This document shows positions 17,857 to 26,808 of a stretch of DNA of 64,000 nt, one piece after another (position 1 is the stretch's first letter; the number at the start of each line of letters is the position of its first letter). The notes under the pieces were generated by a model, which saw only the letters and a list, made by a program, of their open reading frames with translations, made no database searches and had not been told where the DNA came from. Origin of the DNA: an uncultured Pelagibacteraceae bacterium. Its GTDB lineage: Bacteria > Pseudomonadota > Alphaproteobacteria > Pelagibacterales > Pelagibacteraceae. The position numbers and the translations under genes are program-made. The DNA lies in assembly GCA_902604975.1 (NCBI GenBank), contig CACLAY010000002.1:1-64000 (forward strand). Direction: 5' to 3'.

Positions 17857-18406
17857 CATACTTTTGTAAAGAAAATATATTTTCTTCAATATTAACATTT
17901 GTATTAATATCACTTAAAAAAGTTTGTATTAGATTTTGGTATATGTCTTTTGTCTCCCAACCTATTAAATCTAAACTTTCTTTATCAAAAAAAACCTTAA
18001 TTCGATTATTTTCGTATTCAAAATTAAATACATAATAAAAAGGATAATTTTTGTCATTTTCTACTTCTTTCATTTTTGAAATTAAAAATTTTTTATCTAA
18101 AATAAAATTTAAAGGTGTTTTATCTAAAGGATATCTATAATAATTTTTGATTTTATCTGAATTAATAACTAAAGATTTACCGTTCGAAACTAGGATTTTA
18201 TTGTAAATATCATAATACTTACAAAGAATTTTTTTCGGATATAAAATAATACACTCACCTTTTTCAATATTATTATTGTCTATCTTCTGTATAAATTTAA
18301 ATTCCAAAGAATTTATTTTTTTTAAATGACTTATAATTTCTTGATTTGAACTATGTGCATTTAAATTAAAAAATAAAATGAAAAAATAAATTAAACATTT
18401 TCTCAT
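17849..18406 (-). CDS. lolA: LolA-like outer membrane lipoprotein carrier protein
   Basis: Periplasmic carrier that ferries lipoproteins from the LolCDE complex to the outer membrane. The 185-residue protein has a signal peptide (MRKCLIYFFILFFNLNAHSS), then SHLKKINSLEFKFIQKIDNN, ILVSNGKSLVINSD and NFILDKKF, matching the LolA pattern of a short helix followed by antiparallel strands that read F-Q...G.....P..., then K/Y-rich hydrophobic face. Sequence is divergent and lysine-rich. Its start overlaps the ftsK stop by 4 bases; ftsK-lolA is a well-known alphaproteobacterial pair, and this context carries much of the weight. Confidence 0.82.
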   Translation of the reverse strand: MRKCLIYFFILFFNLNAHSSNQEIISHLKKINSLEFKFIQKIDNNNIEKGECIILYPKKILCKYYDIYNKILVSNGKSLVINSDKIKNYYRYPLDKTPLNFILDKKFLISKMKEVENDKNYPFYYVFNFEYENNRIKVFFDKESLDLIGWETKDIYQNLIQTFLSDINTNVNIEENIFSLQKYVN

Positions 18407-20490
18407 TTAAGAACTTCTCTTTTACCAACGTGATTCGCTTGACTTACTTCTCCGTTTGCCTCCATTTGATCAACTATTCTAGCTGCTCTATTGTAACCAA
18501 TTTGTAATTTTCTTTGTAGAAAAGATGTCGATGCTTTTCTCTCAGATTTAACTATTTCAAGGGCTGTATTGTACAATTCATCTAAGTTTTCATTATCTTT
18601 TGAATTATTATTAACTTCTTTTTCGTCTGCAAAATTTAGAATTTCATCCACATAATCTGGCTCAGCCTGATTTCTTAAGAAGTTATTTATTTTCTCAATT
18701 TCTCCTTCCGATACAAATGGCGCATGGATTCTCGTCATTCTGTTAGCCGAGGTCATGTAAAGCATATCTCCTTTACCTAGCAATTGCTCAGCTCCTTGTT
18801 CTCCAAGAATTGTTCTACTATCTATTTTAGATGTAACTTGAAATGATATTCTAGTTGGAAAATTAGCTTTTATTGTTCCTGTGATTACATCAACACTTGG
18901 TCTTTGAGTAGCCATTATTATATGTATTCCAGCTGCTCTCGCCATTTGTGAAAGTTTTTGAATATAATTCTCTATATCCTTTCCAGCAACCAACATTAAA
19001 TCTGACATCTCATCAACTATTACAACAATATAAGGCATAGAAACCTTATGTTTTTCGTTATATCCGTCAATATTTCTAACCCCAACTTTGGTCATTAATT
19101 TGTATCTATTTTCCATTTCTTTAACAACCCAACCTAAAACTGAAGCTGCTCTTTTTGCTTCTGTTATTACGGGACACAGCAAATGAGGAATTCCTTCGTA
19201 TGTTGATAATTCTAACATTTTAGGATCGATCAATATAAATTTACATTTTTCTGGGGAGTGTTTGTACAAAAGGGATAAAATAATTGTATTAATACAAACT
19301 GATTTACCTGAACCAGTTGTACCAGCTATAAGCAAATGAGGCATACTGCTTAAATCACTAGTTATTGGCAACCCAGAAATACTTTTACCAAGAGCAATCG
19401 GGAGTTTTATGTCTTTCTTTTTATAACTAGAGTCAGAAATTATTTCACTTAAGAAAACATTCTCCCGTTGAGGTTTAGGTAATTCAATTCCTATAGTATT
19501 ACTTCCAGGGATTGTTGCAATCCTTGCAGATTCTGAACTAGTATTTCTAGCAATATCCTCAGAAAGATTAATTATCTTTGATACTTTAACACCTGGAGCA
19601 GGTTCAAACTCATATAATGTAACAACAGGACCTTGGCTAACCTTTTTAACCTCTCCTTCTACACTAAAATCTAATAAAATTTTTTCTAACATTTTTTCAT
19701 CAATCTTATTTTCTGATGAATTTTTATCTTTCTTTGAAGGATTTTTTAAAAAATCCAATGAGGGTAATTTATATTTAATAACTTTTTTATCTGGCTGAGT
19801 CGTATTTTTATCAAATGAAAAATTTTCTTGGACCCTAGTTTCATTATTAAGATATTCAGTTTCATCTAATAAATTTTCACTATAATTTTCAACAATACTT
19901 TTAGAAGGTGCCTTTTTAGATCTAGAGAAAATTATTAACAAGAATTTTAAATATCTTAACTTGAAATTAATACTAAGAAGAAAAAATAATGATATTAAAA
20001 TAATTAAAATTACATAACTAATTTGATTATTTAAGTTTATCAAATTCATAAAAAAGGTCTCTTCAAATAAATTACCTAAAAATCCATTATTTCCATTAAT
20101 TGTAAGCCAGTATGATTCTGTATGGAAAGCTGTAAAGAATAATGTTCCTGTTATAGAATATAGAATTGTAAAAAATAAACTTTCAATAATATGTAAAATT
20201 TTTTTTTCGATTATTACTGATATAGATATTAACAAAAAAGAAATCGGTACTAATAATGAGATTAAACCGATTGATTGAAATAAAATATCAGAGGCATAGC
20301 TACCTTTTGAGCCTAATAAATTCTTAATTTCTGTATTCTCTGGAAAAATAAAGTTAGGATCCTCAGGTGAATAGCTAATTAATGATGCTAAGAGTAACAT
20401 AGACAGACAAAGTAAGGCTAAACCCATTAATTCAGATAACCTTTTAAGAAGAAAACTTGTTGTATTATCTACTAAATTTTTAATTTTCAT
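18403..20490 (-). CDS. ftsK: DNA translocase FtsK
   Basis: Membrane-anchored dsDNA pump that segregates chromosome termini at division. The 695-residue protein has four or five N-terminal membrane segments (about residues 18-42, 67-90, 95-125, 155-175), a short linker, then the motor: VEGEVKKVSQGPVVTLYEFEPAPGVKVSKI, Walker A IAGTTGSGKSVCINTI, Walker B MPYIVVIVDEMSDLM, HIIMATQRPSVDVITGTIKANFPTRI and GEQGAEQLLGKGDMLY. The C-terminal gamma winged helix (STSFLQRKLQIGYNRAARIVDQMEANG) that reads KOPS is present. The linker is very short compared with E. coli, as in other small genomes. Confidence 0.97.
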   Translation of the reverse strand: MKIKNLVDNTTSFLLKRLSELMGLALLCLSMLLLASLISYSPEDPNFIFPENTEIKNLLGSKGSYASDILFQSIGLISLLVPISFLLISISVIIEKKILHIIESLFFTILYSITGTLFFTAFHTESYWLTINGNNGFLGNLFEETFFMNLINLNNQISYVILIILISLFFLLSINFKLRYLKFLLIIFSRSKKAPSKSIVENYSENLLDETEYLNNETRVQENFSFDKNTTQPDKKVIKYKLPSLDFLKNPSKKDKNSSENKIDEKMLEKILLDFSVEGEVKKVSQGPVVTLYEFEPAPGVKVSKIINLSEDIARNTSSESARIATIPGSNTIGIELPKPQRENVFLSEIISDSSYKKKDIKLPIALGKSISGLPITSDLSSMPHLLIAGTTGSGKSVCINTIILSLLYKHSPEKCKFILIDPKMLELSTYEGIPHLLCPVITEAKRAASVLGWVVKEMENRYKLMTKVGVRNIDGYNEKHKVSMPYIVVIVDEMSDLMLVAGKDIENYIQKLSQMARAAGIHIIMATQRPSVDVITGTIKANFPTRISFQVTSKIDSRTILGEQGAEQLLGKGDMLYMTSANRMTRIHAPFVSEGEIEKINNFLRNQAEPDYVDEILNFADEKEVNNNSKDNENLDELYNTALEIVKSERKASTSFLQRKLQIGYNRAARIVDQMEANGEVSQANHVGKREVLK

Positions 20491-20553
20491 TTTATCACTA
20501 ATGATTTGTCACTTTGTATCATTTAATTTTTGTTGATAAAATTAAATAATATT

Positions 20554-21615
20554 ATGAATATTTGTCTTTTAGGAAATAATTTAACAAATTTAGTTTTGGC
20601 AAACATATTACTTAAGAAAAGGATCAATGTTGATATTATCTCACAAACTAATCCATCAATATTAATAAATACAGTTAGGACAATCGCTATATCAAATGAA
20701 AATTATAAATTTTTGAGAGAAAATATTAAAGGAATCTCCAATTTGGGGTGGCCAACAGAAAAAATTAAAATTCATTCTGACAAAAATAAATCATCAGAGT
20801 TATTTGAGTTCAAAAATAAACATCAAAAAAATTTTTACTTATTTAAATATAGTACATTGTATAATTTGATGAAAAAAAATAAATCTTTAAAATTTATTAA
20901 ACTTAAAAACTATAATTTAGATGTTATTAAGAAACGAAACTATGATTTAATTGTTAACTCAGAACAAAATAATTCAATAACAAAAAAGTATTTTCAAAAA
21001 AAAATAGAAAAAAATTATAGGTCTTTAGCTCACACAGCAATAATAGATCACAAAAAAGTTGAAAATAAAATTGCTAATCAAATTTTTACAAAAAAAGGTC
21101 CAATAGCATTTCTTCCTTTGTCTAATAATCAAACTTCAATTGTATTTTCAAATAATTCAACAAAACTTATTGACAAATTAAATCTTCTTCAAATCATTAA
21201 TCAATGTAATCATCAATATATGATCACTAAAATTAGTGAAGTTGAGTCTATTAGCATTAAGTTCTTGGTACTTCGAGACTATTTCTATAAAAATATTCTA
21301 TCTTTTGGAGATTTAATACATAAAGTTCACCCACTGGCAGGACAAGGATTCAATATGACAATTAGAGATATAAAATCTCTATCAAATATATTAGATGAAA
21401 ATATTAAATCAGGTATTAATGACGGAGAAATAATTGCCCAAATATTTCAAGAAAAAAATAAACATCTGAATTTTATCTATGGATTAGGAATAGACACTAT
21501 AAATACCTTTTTCAACCTCGATAGTAAGTTAAAAAATAATTTATCAGAACCTATATTTAAACTTTTAAAAGGTAATAAACTTTTGAACAAATATGCAACT
21601 TTCTTATCTAATTAA
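20554..21615 (+). CDS. UbiH/UbiF/Coq6-type flavin monooxygenase (ubiquinone hydroxylase)
   Basis: Probable FAD-dependent aromatic-ring hydroxylase of ubiquinone synthesis. I use the ATG at 20554 (MNICLLGNNLTNLVLANIL), which puts the FAD-binding beta-alpha-beta at the N terminus; the track start at 20530 is a TTG eight codons earlier. The dinucleotide fold is degenerate (GNNLTN instead of GxGxxG), but the second FAD motif SFGDLIHKVHPLAGQGFNMTIRDIKSL near 255-280 is clear, matching GDAAH..HP.AGQG.N. At about 353 residues it is shorter than the typical 390-400. Divergent from ftsK. Which ring position it modifies cannot be told. Confidence 0.78.
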   Translation: MNICLLGNNLTNLVLANILLKKRINVDIISQTNPSILINTVRTIAISNENYKFLRENIKGISNLGWPTEKIKIHSDKNKSSELFEFKNKHQKNFYLFKYSTLYNLMKKNKSLKFIKLKNYNLDVIKKRNYDLIVNSEQNNSITKKYFQKKIEKNYRSLAHTAIIDHKKVENKIANQIFTKKGPIAFLPLSNNQTSIVFSNNSTKLIDKLNLLQIINQCNHQYMITKISEVESISIKFLVLRDYFYKNILSFGDLIHKVHPLAGQGFNMTIRDIKSLSNILDENIKSGINDGEIIAQIFQEKNKHLNFIYGLGIDTINTFFNLDSKLKNNLSEPIFKLLKGNKLLNKYATFLSN

Positions 21616-21621
21616 ATATTA

Positions 21622-22263
21622 TTATTGTAAAGTTTTGTTATTAAAATTGTCTAAAATATAAGTATTTAGGATTTCTTCTAACTTCTCTTTTCTTATATTT
21701 AAATCCTTGCTTTCAAGTAAGACTTGTTTTTCTTCTAATGAAAATGGAGATGCCATAGATAGTGTGTTAACTGTTTGGTCTAAACTTTGTTTTTCGATCT
21801 CTTTCCAATTAATTTCATATCCTTGTTTTTTAAAAAGTCCTTTAAGATTTTGAAATATTAATTTTAAGTCTGAAAATTTGATTGAATCTTTATTTTCAAC
21901 TAAATCACTATAAAAATCCCTATATTCTACTTTGCATTCTCTAAATAAGTTATCATTAATAACTTCGTCTGTAATTTTAAATCTACAAATCCCATTTAAA
22001 ACTATCAAATATCTTCCATCATCGGTTTCATTAAAACTTGTAATTTTACCAGCACAACCAACACTGTGTAAATCAGGTTTTTTTAACTCTCCTGTCTTTT
22101 TGGGCTGTATCATTCCTATAATTCTGTTACTTTTCATACACTTATCTATCATCTGAACATATCTTGGCTCGAAGATATTTAATGGAACAGTTGTTCGGGG
22201 GAAGATTATAAAATTTGAAAGTGGAAAAACTGGTAATATATTTGGAAGATCTTCTTTTTTCAT
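21622..22263 (-). CDS. LON substrate-binding domain protein
   Basis: Stand-alone LON N-terminal (PUA-like) domain without ATPase or protease domains. Start taken at the ATG at 22263 (MKKEDLPNILPVFPLSNFIIFPRTTVPLNIFEPRYVQMI), because the track start at 22299 would overlap the divergent gene. PVFPLS...PLNIFEPRY, IGMIQPK, VGCAGKITSF and RYLIVLNGICRFKI are typical. About 213 residues. Such proteins are common in alphaproteobacteria, often near thioredoxin or ubiquinone genes; their role is unknown, perhaps an adaptor for proteolysis. Converges on the UbiH-like gene with 6 bases between. Confidence 0.88.
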   Translation of the reverse strand: MKKEDLPNILPVFPLSNFIIFPRTTVPLNIFEPRYVQMIDKCMKSNRIIGMIQPKKTGELKKPDLHSVGCAGKITSFNETDDGRYLIVLNGICRFKITDEVINDNLFRECKVEYRDFYSDLVENKDSIKFSDLKLIFQNLKGLFKKQGYEINWKEIEKQSLDQTVNTLSMASPFSLEEKQVLLESKDLNIRKEKLEEILNTYILDNFNNKTLQ

Positions 22264-22289
22264 ATTTTTTAAAATATAACAAATAATTA

Positions 22290-23933
22290 ATGAATTCAAA
22301 TAATTTTGGCAGAGAAAAAAAAAAAATTCTTAAACTATTTAAAGAAAAAAAATATTTAGAAGTTTCTAATCTAGGCTTTATATTGCACCAACAAACACCT
22401 GATGATAGTGATTTAGTTCATATATTAGGACTAACTTCTATTAACACTCAAAACTTCTTAGAAGCTGAAAATTACTTTAAAAAACTTTTGATATTAAAGA
22501 AAAGTGATGAAGCCTACTATACTTTAGGTAATATTCAGAAAAAGATAAAAAAATATGAAAATGCTATTTCATCTTTTGAAAATGCAATAAAACTTAACCC
22601 TAAATTTTCTGAAGCTTTTAATAATTTAGGCAACACTAAAAAATTGATCCACAAAAGAGATGAGGCTATATCTCATTATAGAAAAGCAATAAGTTTAAAA
22701 GAGGATAATATTCCAGCACTTATAAACTTATCAATAATTTTAAAAGAAAATAATAATTATAAAGAATTGATAAATATATACAAAAAAATATTAAATTTAG
22801 ATTCTAAAAATATTAAGACAATTTATAATTTGGGAACCGCCCATCTTTTTTTAGGAAATTCATTAGAAAGTAGAAAATGTTTTGAAAAAGTAATTGAACT
22901 TGATAACTTTAATATTCCAAGTTTTAGGAATTATGTTTCAATAACATCAATAAATAAAACTAATAAAGTATTTAAACAATTTGAAAAAATTGATTTATCC
23001 AAATTAGATCATATAAATAAAATCTTAATTTTAGATGCTTTAAGTAAATGTTATTTTGATTTGAATAAAGTCGACCTTGCTTTTAATTGTCTTAATAGAT
23101 CAAATTTATTAAAAAAAGAACAATCAAAATTTTCTATGCACGATGAAGAAAAATTATTTCAAAAGATTAAATACTTATTTTCAAAAATAAATAATGATGA
23201 GTTGCAATATGATGATAAAATTAAAAATACACCTGTTTTCATTGTTGGAATGCCAAGATCAGGTACTTCACTGATTGAACAAATTTTATCAACGCATTCC
23301 CAAATCTATGGAGCTGGAGAGCTCAATTATTTTCAGAAAATTGTTGTAAAGGCTGGTTTAAAAATACCAAATAATAATCATAAATACTTTGCAGATATAA
23401 GAGAGGCTTATTATGAGAAAATAAATAAAATATCTAATAGCACTTTCATTATCGACAAATTACCATCAAATTTTAGATGGATAGGTTTTATTTTAAAATC
23501 ATTTCCAGAGGCAAAAATTATTCATATTCAAAGAAACCCAATGGCTGTCTGTTGGTCTAATTATAAAACTTTTTTTATAGATCAAGGTTTGGATTTTAAT
23601 TTAACTCAGAAAGATGTAGCTCAATATTATTCTATGTATTCAGATTTAATGAATTTTTGGAATAACAAATTTAAAAATAATATCTTAACAGTAAACTACG
23701 AAATTTTTGTTAATAACTTTGAACAAAACACAAAAAAAATTTTAAATTATCTAGATTTAGAATGGGAAGATCAATTATTAGAATATGCAAAAACTAGTAG
23801 GCCAGTTACAACTGCTTCACACAATCAAGTAAGAGAAAAAATTAAAAAAGATACATCTGATCAATGGAAGAAATATACAAATTACCTTGGTATTATGCGT
23901 GAGACTTTAACAAGTTTAAAAATAAAATACTAA
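22290..23933 (+). CDS. TPR-repeat sulfotransferase
   Basis: Fusion of tetratricopeptide repeats and a PAPS-dependent sulfotransferase. Of 547 residues, roughly 1-270 hold about seven TPR-like units (for example AYYTLGNIQKKIKKYENAISSFENAIKLNPKFSEAFNNLGNTKK). The catalytic domain begins near 310 with VFIVGMPRSGTSLIEQILSTHSQIYGAGEL, the 5'-phosphosulfate loop, followed by FIIDKLPSNFRWIGFILKSFPEAKIIHIQRNPMAVCWSNYKTFF, the 3'-phosphate site, and NYEIFVNNFEQ. It ends with a typical VREKIKKDTSDQWKKYTNYL segment. No signal or membrane helix. Target may be a glycan or peptide. It sits in an accessory block with another sulfotransferase. Confidence 0.88.
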   Translation: MNSNNFGREKKKILKLFKEKKYLEVSNLGFILHQQTPDDSDLVHILGLTSINTQNFLEAENYFKKLLILKKSDEAYYTLGNIQKKIKKYENAISSFENAIKLNPKFSEAFNNLGNTKKLIHKRDEAISHYRKAISLKEDNIPALINLSIILKENNNYKELINIYKKILNLDSKNIKTIYNLGTAHLFLGNSLESRKCFEKVIELDNFNIPSFRNYVSITSINKTNKVFKQFEKIDLSKLDHINKILILDALSKCYFDLNKVDLAFNCLNRSNLLKKEQSKFSMHDEEKLFQKIKYLFSKINNDELQYDDKIKNTPVFIVGMPRSGTSLIEQILSTHSQIYGAGELNYFQKIVVKAGLKIPNNNHKYFADIREAYYEKINKISNSTFIIDKLPSNFRWIGFILKSFPEAKIIHIQRNPMAVCWSNYKTFFIDQGLDFNLTQKDVAQYYSMYSDLMNFWNNKFKNNILTVNYEIFVNNFEQNTKKILNYLDLEWEDQLLEYAKTSRPVTTASHNQVREKIKKDTSDQWKKYTNYLGIMRETLTSLKIKY

Positions 23934-23976
23934 ATTAATTACTAAAGTTTAGTTTTTTAAAATCGTTCTTAAATAT

Positions 23977-24105
23977 TTAATAAGCAATATACTTTTGATT
24001 AGGTGTTACAATTTTTTCCAACTTATTTTTATTTTGTGTACTTGTAATTACTTTTGGAAAACCTTTCTCTCTTTCTTGATATTTTAGTAGTTTAATACCA
24101 ATAAT
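23977..24105 (-). pseudogene. Possible coding remnant after the TPR gene
   Basis: In the 188-base gap between the TPR-sulfotransferase and the TPR gene, one minus-strand frame is open for 42 codons with no ATG, GTG or TTG early in it (reads IIGIKLLKYQEREKGFPK and onward to KYIAY then TAA). The amino acid mix looks protein-like. The same frame upstream, past one TAA, overlaps the end of the TPR gene in a shifted frame (EEMNFDAKSI). This may be the decayed end of an older, longer gene; an AT-rich chance frame is also possible. Confidence 0.25.
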
Positions 24106-24121
24106 TTAGATCGATTTTGCA

Positions 24122-25420
24122 TCAAAGTTCATTTCTTCTGAAATCGATTTGATTTTTTAATCGTAAATTTAAAAAATTAGGTGATGCCTTCATTTTATAA
24201 AATTTTTTAAAGGATTCATCTCCAATTAACTCGGCATAATTTAACCAATTTTTAATTATTAAAAAGTCAGACAGATTCATTTTATTAATAGATTCTACTA
24301 TTACTCTTTTATCTCTGTTTGGAGATTCATCATCTATAATTTTTTCAAATTTTTTCCACGTTTCACTGTAAAGCATTTCTTGTGGACCATTTAAGTTAAT
24401 TTTTTTAAAATCGGGATATTTTTGATAATATTCTGTACAACCGTGTTTTATCTCAATATTTTTGTAATCAATACCGAATTCATTTAATTTAACTTTTGTG
24501 GTTTCACAAATATTTTTGGCATCATCTAGACCTGTACAATAAATAAATCCTTTATAGTTTTCTTTAACTTGATATCTAGTTTCTACCATACATTTTCTGA
24601 TATGATTTGATAAAAAATCAGAATTAAATAAAAATAATAATTTTATTAATTGAAAAACATTCGTAGTATTGATCTGTACCTTATAACAACCAAAGCAATA
24701 TTCTGGTATTATACTGAATTTATCAAAAACTTTAAAATGTCTTTTACAATCTAAGTTTAATCTATTTCTTCTAAAGATTTCAGTTTTATTATAATCTATT
24801 TGACTATTTTCTTTTTCTAGTGTTTTTTCAATTTCTTCAATTATTGTTATTATATCTAAATTTTTTGATATATCAGTAATTTTCTTGTTGTAAAAAAAAT
24901 CTAATATTTGTTTATTTAGTTGTAATATATAGTTACCCGTTTCATCATTCGGGATTACATAATTTAATAAATCTATCAATAAAATATTACAATTTTTATT
25001 CCTCTTATTAATTGTTAAAGCTTTTACAAAATTTTCTATAGCATTTTGATATTCTCCAATATGAACATAACACATTCCCAAATTTTGATAAGGAGATACA
25101 ATATTATTATTCTTTTCTATACACTTAATAAAATATTTTATAGCTATGTTTACTTTTCCAAGATGAAAAAGTGTAACAGCTAAATTATTGTAGACTTCAA
25201 AAGATCCATCTTCATGAGAAAGTAATTTATTATGATAAATAAGTGAATTTTCCCATTTTTGTGATAAAAAATATATTGATGCATATAGTTGTAATTTAAA
25301 AATTTTAAAATTCTTGTTTTCAGGAATTTTATCTAAAAGTTTTAAAGCATTTTTAAAATCTCTATTGTTATACTTTATTATTATATCTTTGAATTCAGAT
25401 GGAAAGTTTATAGATGGCAT
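24122..25420 (-). CDS. TPR protein with unrecognised cysteine-bearing C-terminal domain
   Basis: I do not recognise this as a named family. Of 432 residues, about 1-140 form three or four TPR-like helical hairpins (WENSLIYHNKLLSHEDGSFEVYNNLAVTLFHLGKVNIAIKYFIKCIEKNN). A lysine-rich linker follows, then from about 215 a mixed alpha/beta region with RRNRLNLDCKRHFKVF, IIPEYCFGCYKVQINTTNVFQLIKLLFLF, YCTGLDDAKNICETTKVKLNEF and IEIKHGCTEYYQKYPDF. The repeated Cys/His (C-H, CFGC, C, C, H-C) could bind metal, which is inference only. The C-terminal frame ends FRRNEL; see the remnant just downstream. No signal peptide. Confidence 0.7.
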   Translation of the reverse strand: MPSINFPSEFKDIIIKYNNRDFKNALKLLDKIPENKNFKIFKLQLYASIYFLSQKWENSLIYHNKLLSHEDGSFEVYNNLAVTLFHLGKVNIAIKYFIKCIEKNNNIVSPYQNLGMCYVHIGEYQNAIENFVKALTINKRNKNCNILLIDLLNYVIPNDETGNYILQLNKQILDFFYNKKITDISKNLDIITIIEEIEKTLEKENSQIDYNKTEIFRRNRLNLDCKRHFKVFDKFSIIPEYCFGCYKVQINTTNVFQLIKLLFLFNSDFLSNHIRKCMVETRYQVKENYKGFIYCTGLDDAKNICETTKVKLNEFGIDYKNIEIKHGCTEYYQKYPDFKKINLNGPQEMLYSETWKKFEKIIDDESPNRDKRVIVESINKMNLSDFLIIKNWLNYAELIGDESFKKFYKMKASPNFLNLRLKNQIDFRRNEL

Positions 25421-25548
25421 ATTTAGTGATCATATTTATCATAAAATAAAATTAATCTACACACTCAGAAGACAGTTGATTAAATTTCATCTATTTTGCC
25501 TATTGCTTAATTATTAAAAAGCTAATAGTTTCAACACTTATAGAACAG

Positions 25549-25623
25549 GCGGGCATAGCTCAGTGGTAGAGCGTCTCGTTGCCAACGAGAAGGTCGTGGG
25601 TTCGAGTCCCATTGCCCGCTCCA
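25549..25623 (+). tRNA. tRNA-Gly(GCC)
   Basis: Cloverleaf read directly: acceptor GCGGGCA pairs with TGCCCGC, D-arm AGCTCAGTGGTAGAGC, anticodon stem TCTCGTTGCCAACGAGA with anticodon GCC, T-arm GTGGGTTCGAGTCCCAT, discriminator T at 25620 and an encoded CCA at 25621-25623. It is the only tRNA in the window. The ATG of the sulfotransferase lies only 5 bases after the CCA, so the mRNA must either start inside the tRNA or be released by 3' processing. Confidence 0.97.
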
Positions 25624-25628
25624 AAATT

Positions 25629-26474
25629 ATGATTATTTGGATCGCATCTTACCCCAAAAGTGGAAATACATACTTGAGATCTTTTATTTCATCTTATTAC
25701 TTTTCTAAGAAAGGAAAATTTAATTTTGATTTACTTTTAAGTATTTTACAGTTCCCATCAGTAAAGTTTGCAAAAAACAAAATAAATTCTGAACTAGAGG
25801 CAAGTCAAAGTTGGGTTTATAATCAGAAACACTTTTTTTCTGGTGAAAAATTACATTTTATAAAAACACATAATTCACTTAATCAATATAAAGAAAATAA
25901 TTTTACAACAAAAGATTTGTCTCTTGGTGCAATTTATATTGTTAGAGATCCTAGAAATGTGATAACTTCGATGAGAAACCATTACACATTAAGCTACGAG
26001 GAAGCATATTCAAAATTAATTAATGAAAAACAAACACTTTTAGAAAAATCTATTGACGGAGATCATAGCAATTTTACTTTTTTAGGATCTTGGTCGAGCC
26101 ATTATAAGTCTTGGAAAGATAGTAAGGATTTTAAAACACTTTTTATTAAATTTGAGGACTTAGAAAATAATAAATATGACACATTTCTCAAAATTATTAA
26201 ATTTATCAACGCTTTAAAAAAAGATAAATCATTGATAAATGAAAAAAAGCTTATAAATTCTATTAACTCTACAAATTTTTCTAATTTAAGAAATAAAGAG
26301 GAAAATGAAGGATTTGAAGAAAGTGTAAATTCTAAATCAGGAAAAAAAAAAAGATTTTTTAATTTAGGTTTTAATAATAGGTGGCAAAAAATTCTACCAA
26401 AAAATATTCTAAGTAAATTAAATTATACTTTTCAAAATGAATTAAATGATTTAGGATACGAAATTAATGACTGA
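25629..26474 (+). CDS. Sulfotransferase family protein
   Basis: PAPS-dependent sulfotransferase of unknown acceptor. Start moved to the ATG at 25629 (MIIWIASYPKSGNTYLRSFISSYYF), since the track start lies inside tRNA-Gly. The YPKSGNTYLR loop binds the 5'-phosphosulfate, IKTHNSL follows, and AIYIVRDPRNVITSMRNHYTLSYEEAY is the 3'-phosphate site; LFIKFEDLENN matches the YEDL motif. 281 residues, cytosolic-looking. Its 3' end overlaps the pterin dehydratase start by 8 bases. Similar to domain sulfotransferases of marine bacteria that modify lipids or glycans. Confidence 0.88.
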   Translation: MIIWIASYPKSGNTYLRSFISSYYFSKKGKFNFDLLLSILQFPSVKFAKNKINSELEASQSWVYNQKHFFSGEKLHFIKTHNSLNQYKENNFTTKDLSLGAIYIVRDPRNVITSMRNHYTLSYEEAYSKLINEKQTLLEKSIDGDHSNFTFLGSWSSHYKSWKDSKDFKTLFIKFEDLENNKYDTFLKIIKFINALKKDKSLINEKKLINSINSTNFSNLRNKEENEGFEESVNSKSGKKKRFFNLGFNNRWQKILPKNILSKLNYTFQNELNDLGYEIND

Positions 26475-26805
26475 TTTAGCTGATAAAAAATGTATTCCGT
26501 GCGAAGGTGGAATTCCCAGTTTTAACCTAGAGGAAATTCACAAGTATCTTAAAAAAGTTGATGGATGGGATGTGGAGTCCGTAGATGAAAAAGATTACTA
26601 TATTATTAAGAATTTTAAATTTAAAAGTTTTTTAGAAAGCCAATCATTTGTTAATAAAGTTGGAGAAATTGCAGAACAAGAAGGACATCATCCAGATATA
26701 TGGTTTGGTTGGGGATATGCAAAAATAAAAATACAAACGCATGCAATTAACGGACTACATGAAAGTGATTTTGTGCTTGCTGCAAAAATTGACAGAATTG
26801 ACTAA
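26467..26805 (+). CDS. phhB: Pterin-4a-carbinolamine dehydratase
   Basis: Dehydrates 4a-hydroxytetrahydropterin, the product of aromatic amino acid hydroxylases. The 112 residues contain CIPCEGGIPSFNLEEI, WDVESVDEKDYYIIKNFKFKSFLESQSFVNKVGEIAEQEGHHPDIWFGWGYAKIKIQTHAINGLHESDFVLAAKID, with the conserved HHPD and T-H...GL...D residues. No phenylalanine hydroxylase is nearby, so the actual role may be elsewhere in pterin metabolism. It overlaps the end of the sulfotransferase and meets purH tail to tail. Confidence 0.93.
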   Translation: MTDLADKKCIPCEGGIPSFNLEEIHKYLKKVDGWDVESVDEKDYYIIKNFKFKSFLESQSFVNKVGEIAEQEGHHPDIWFGWGYAKIKIQTHAINGLHESDFVLAAKIDRID

Positions 26806-26808
26806 GTC

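Noticed and set aside
22264-22299. Upstream start of the LON-domain gene
   Set aside because: It would overlap the divergent TPR-sulfotransferase start, and the family begins at MKKEDLPNILPVFPLS.
25563-25628. N-terminal extension of the sulfotransferase frame (MVERLVANEKVVGSSPIARSKI)
   Set aside because: It is translated tRNA-Gly sequence; the motif IASYPKSGNT starts right after the ATG at 25629.
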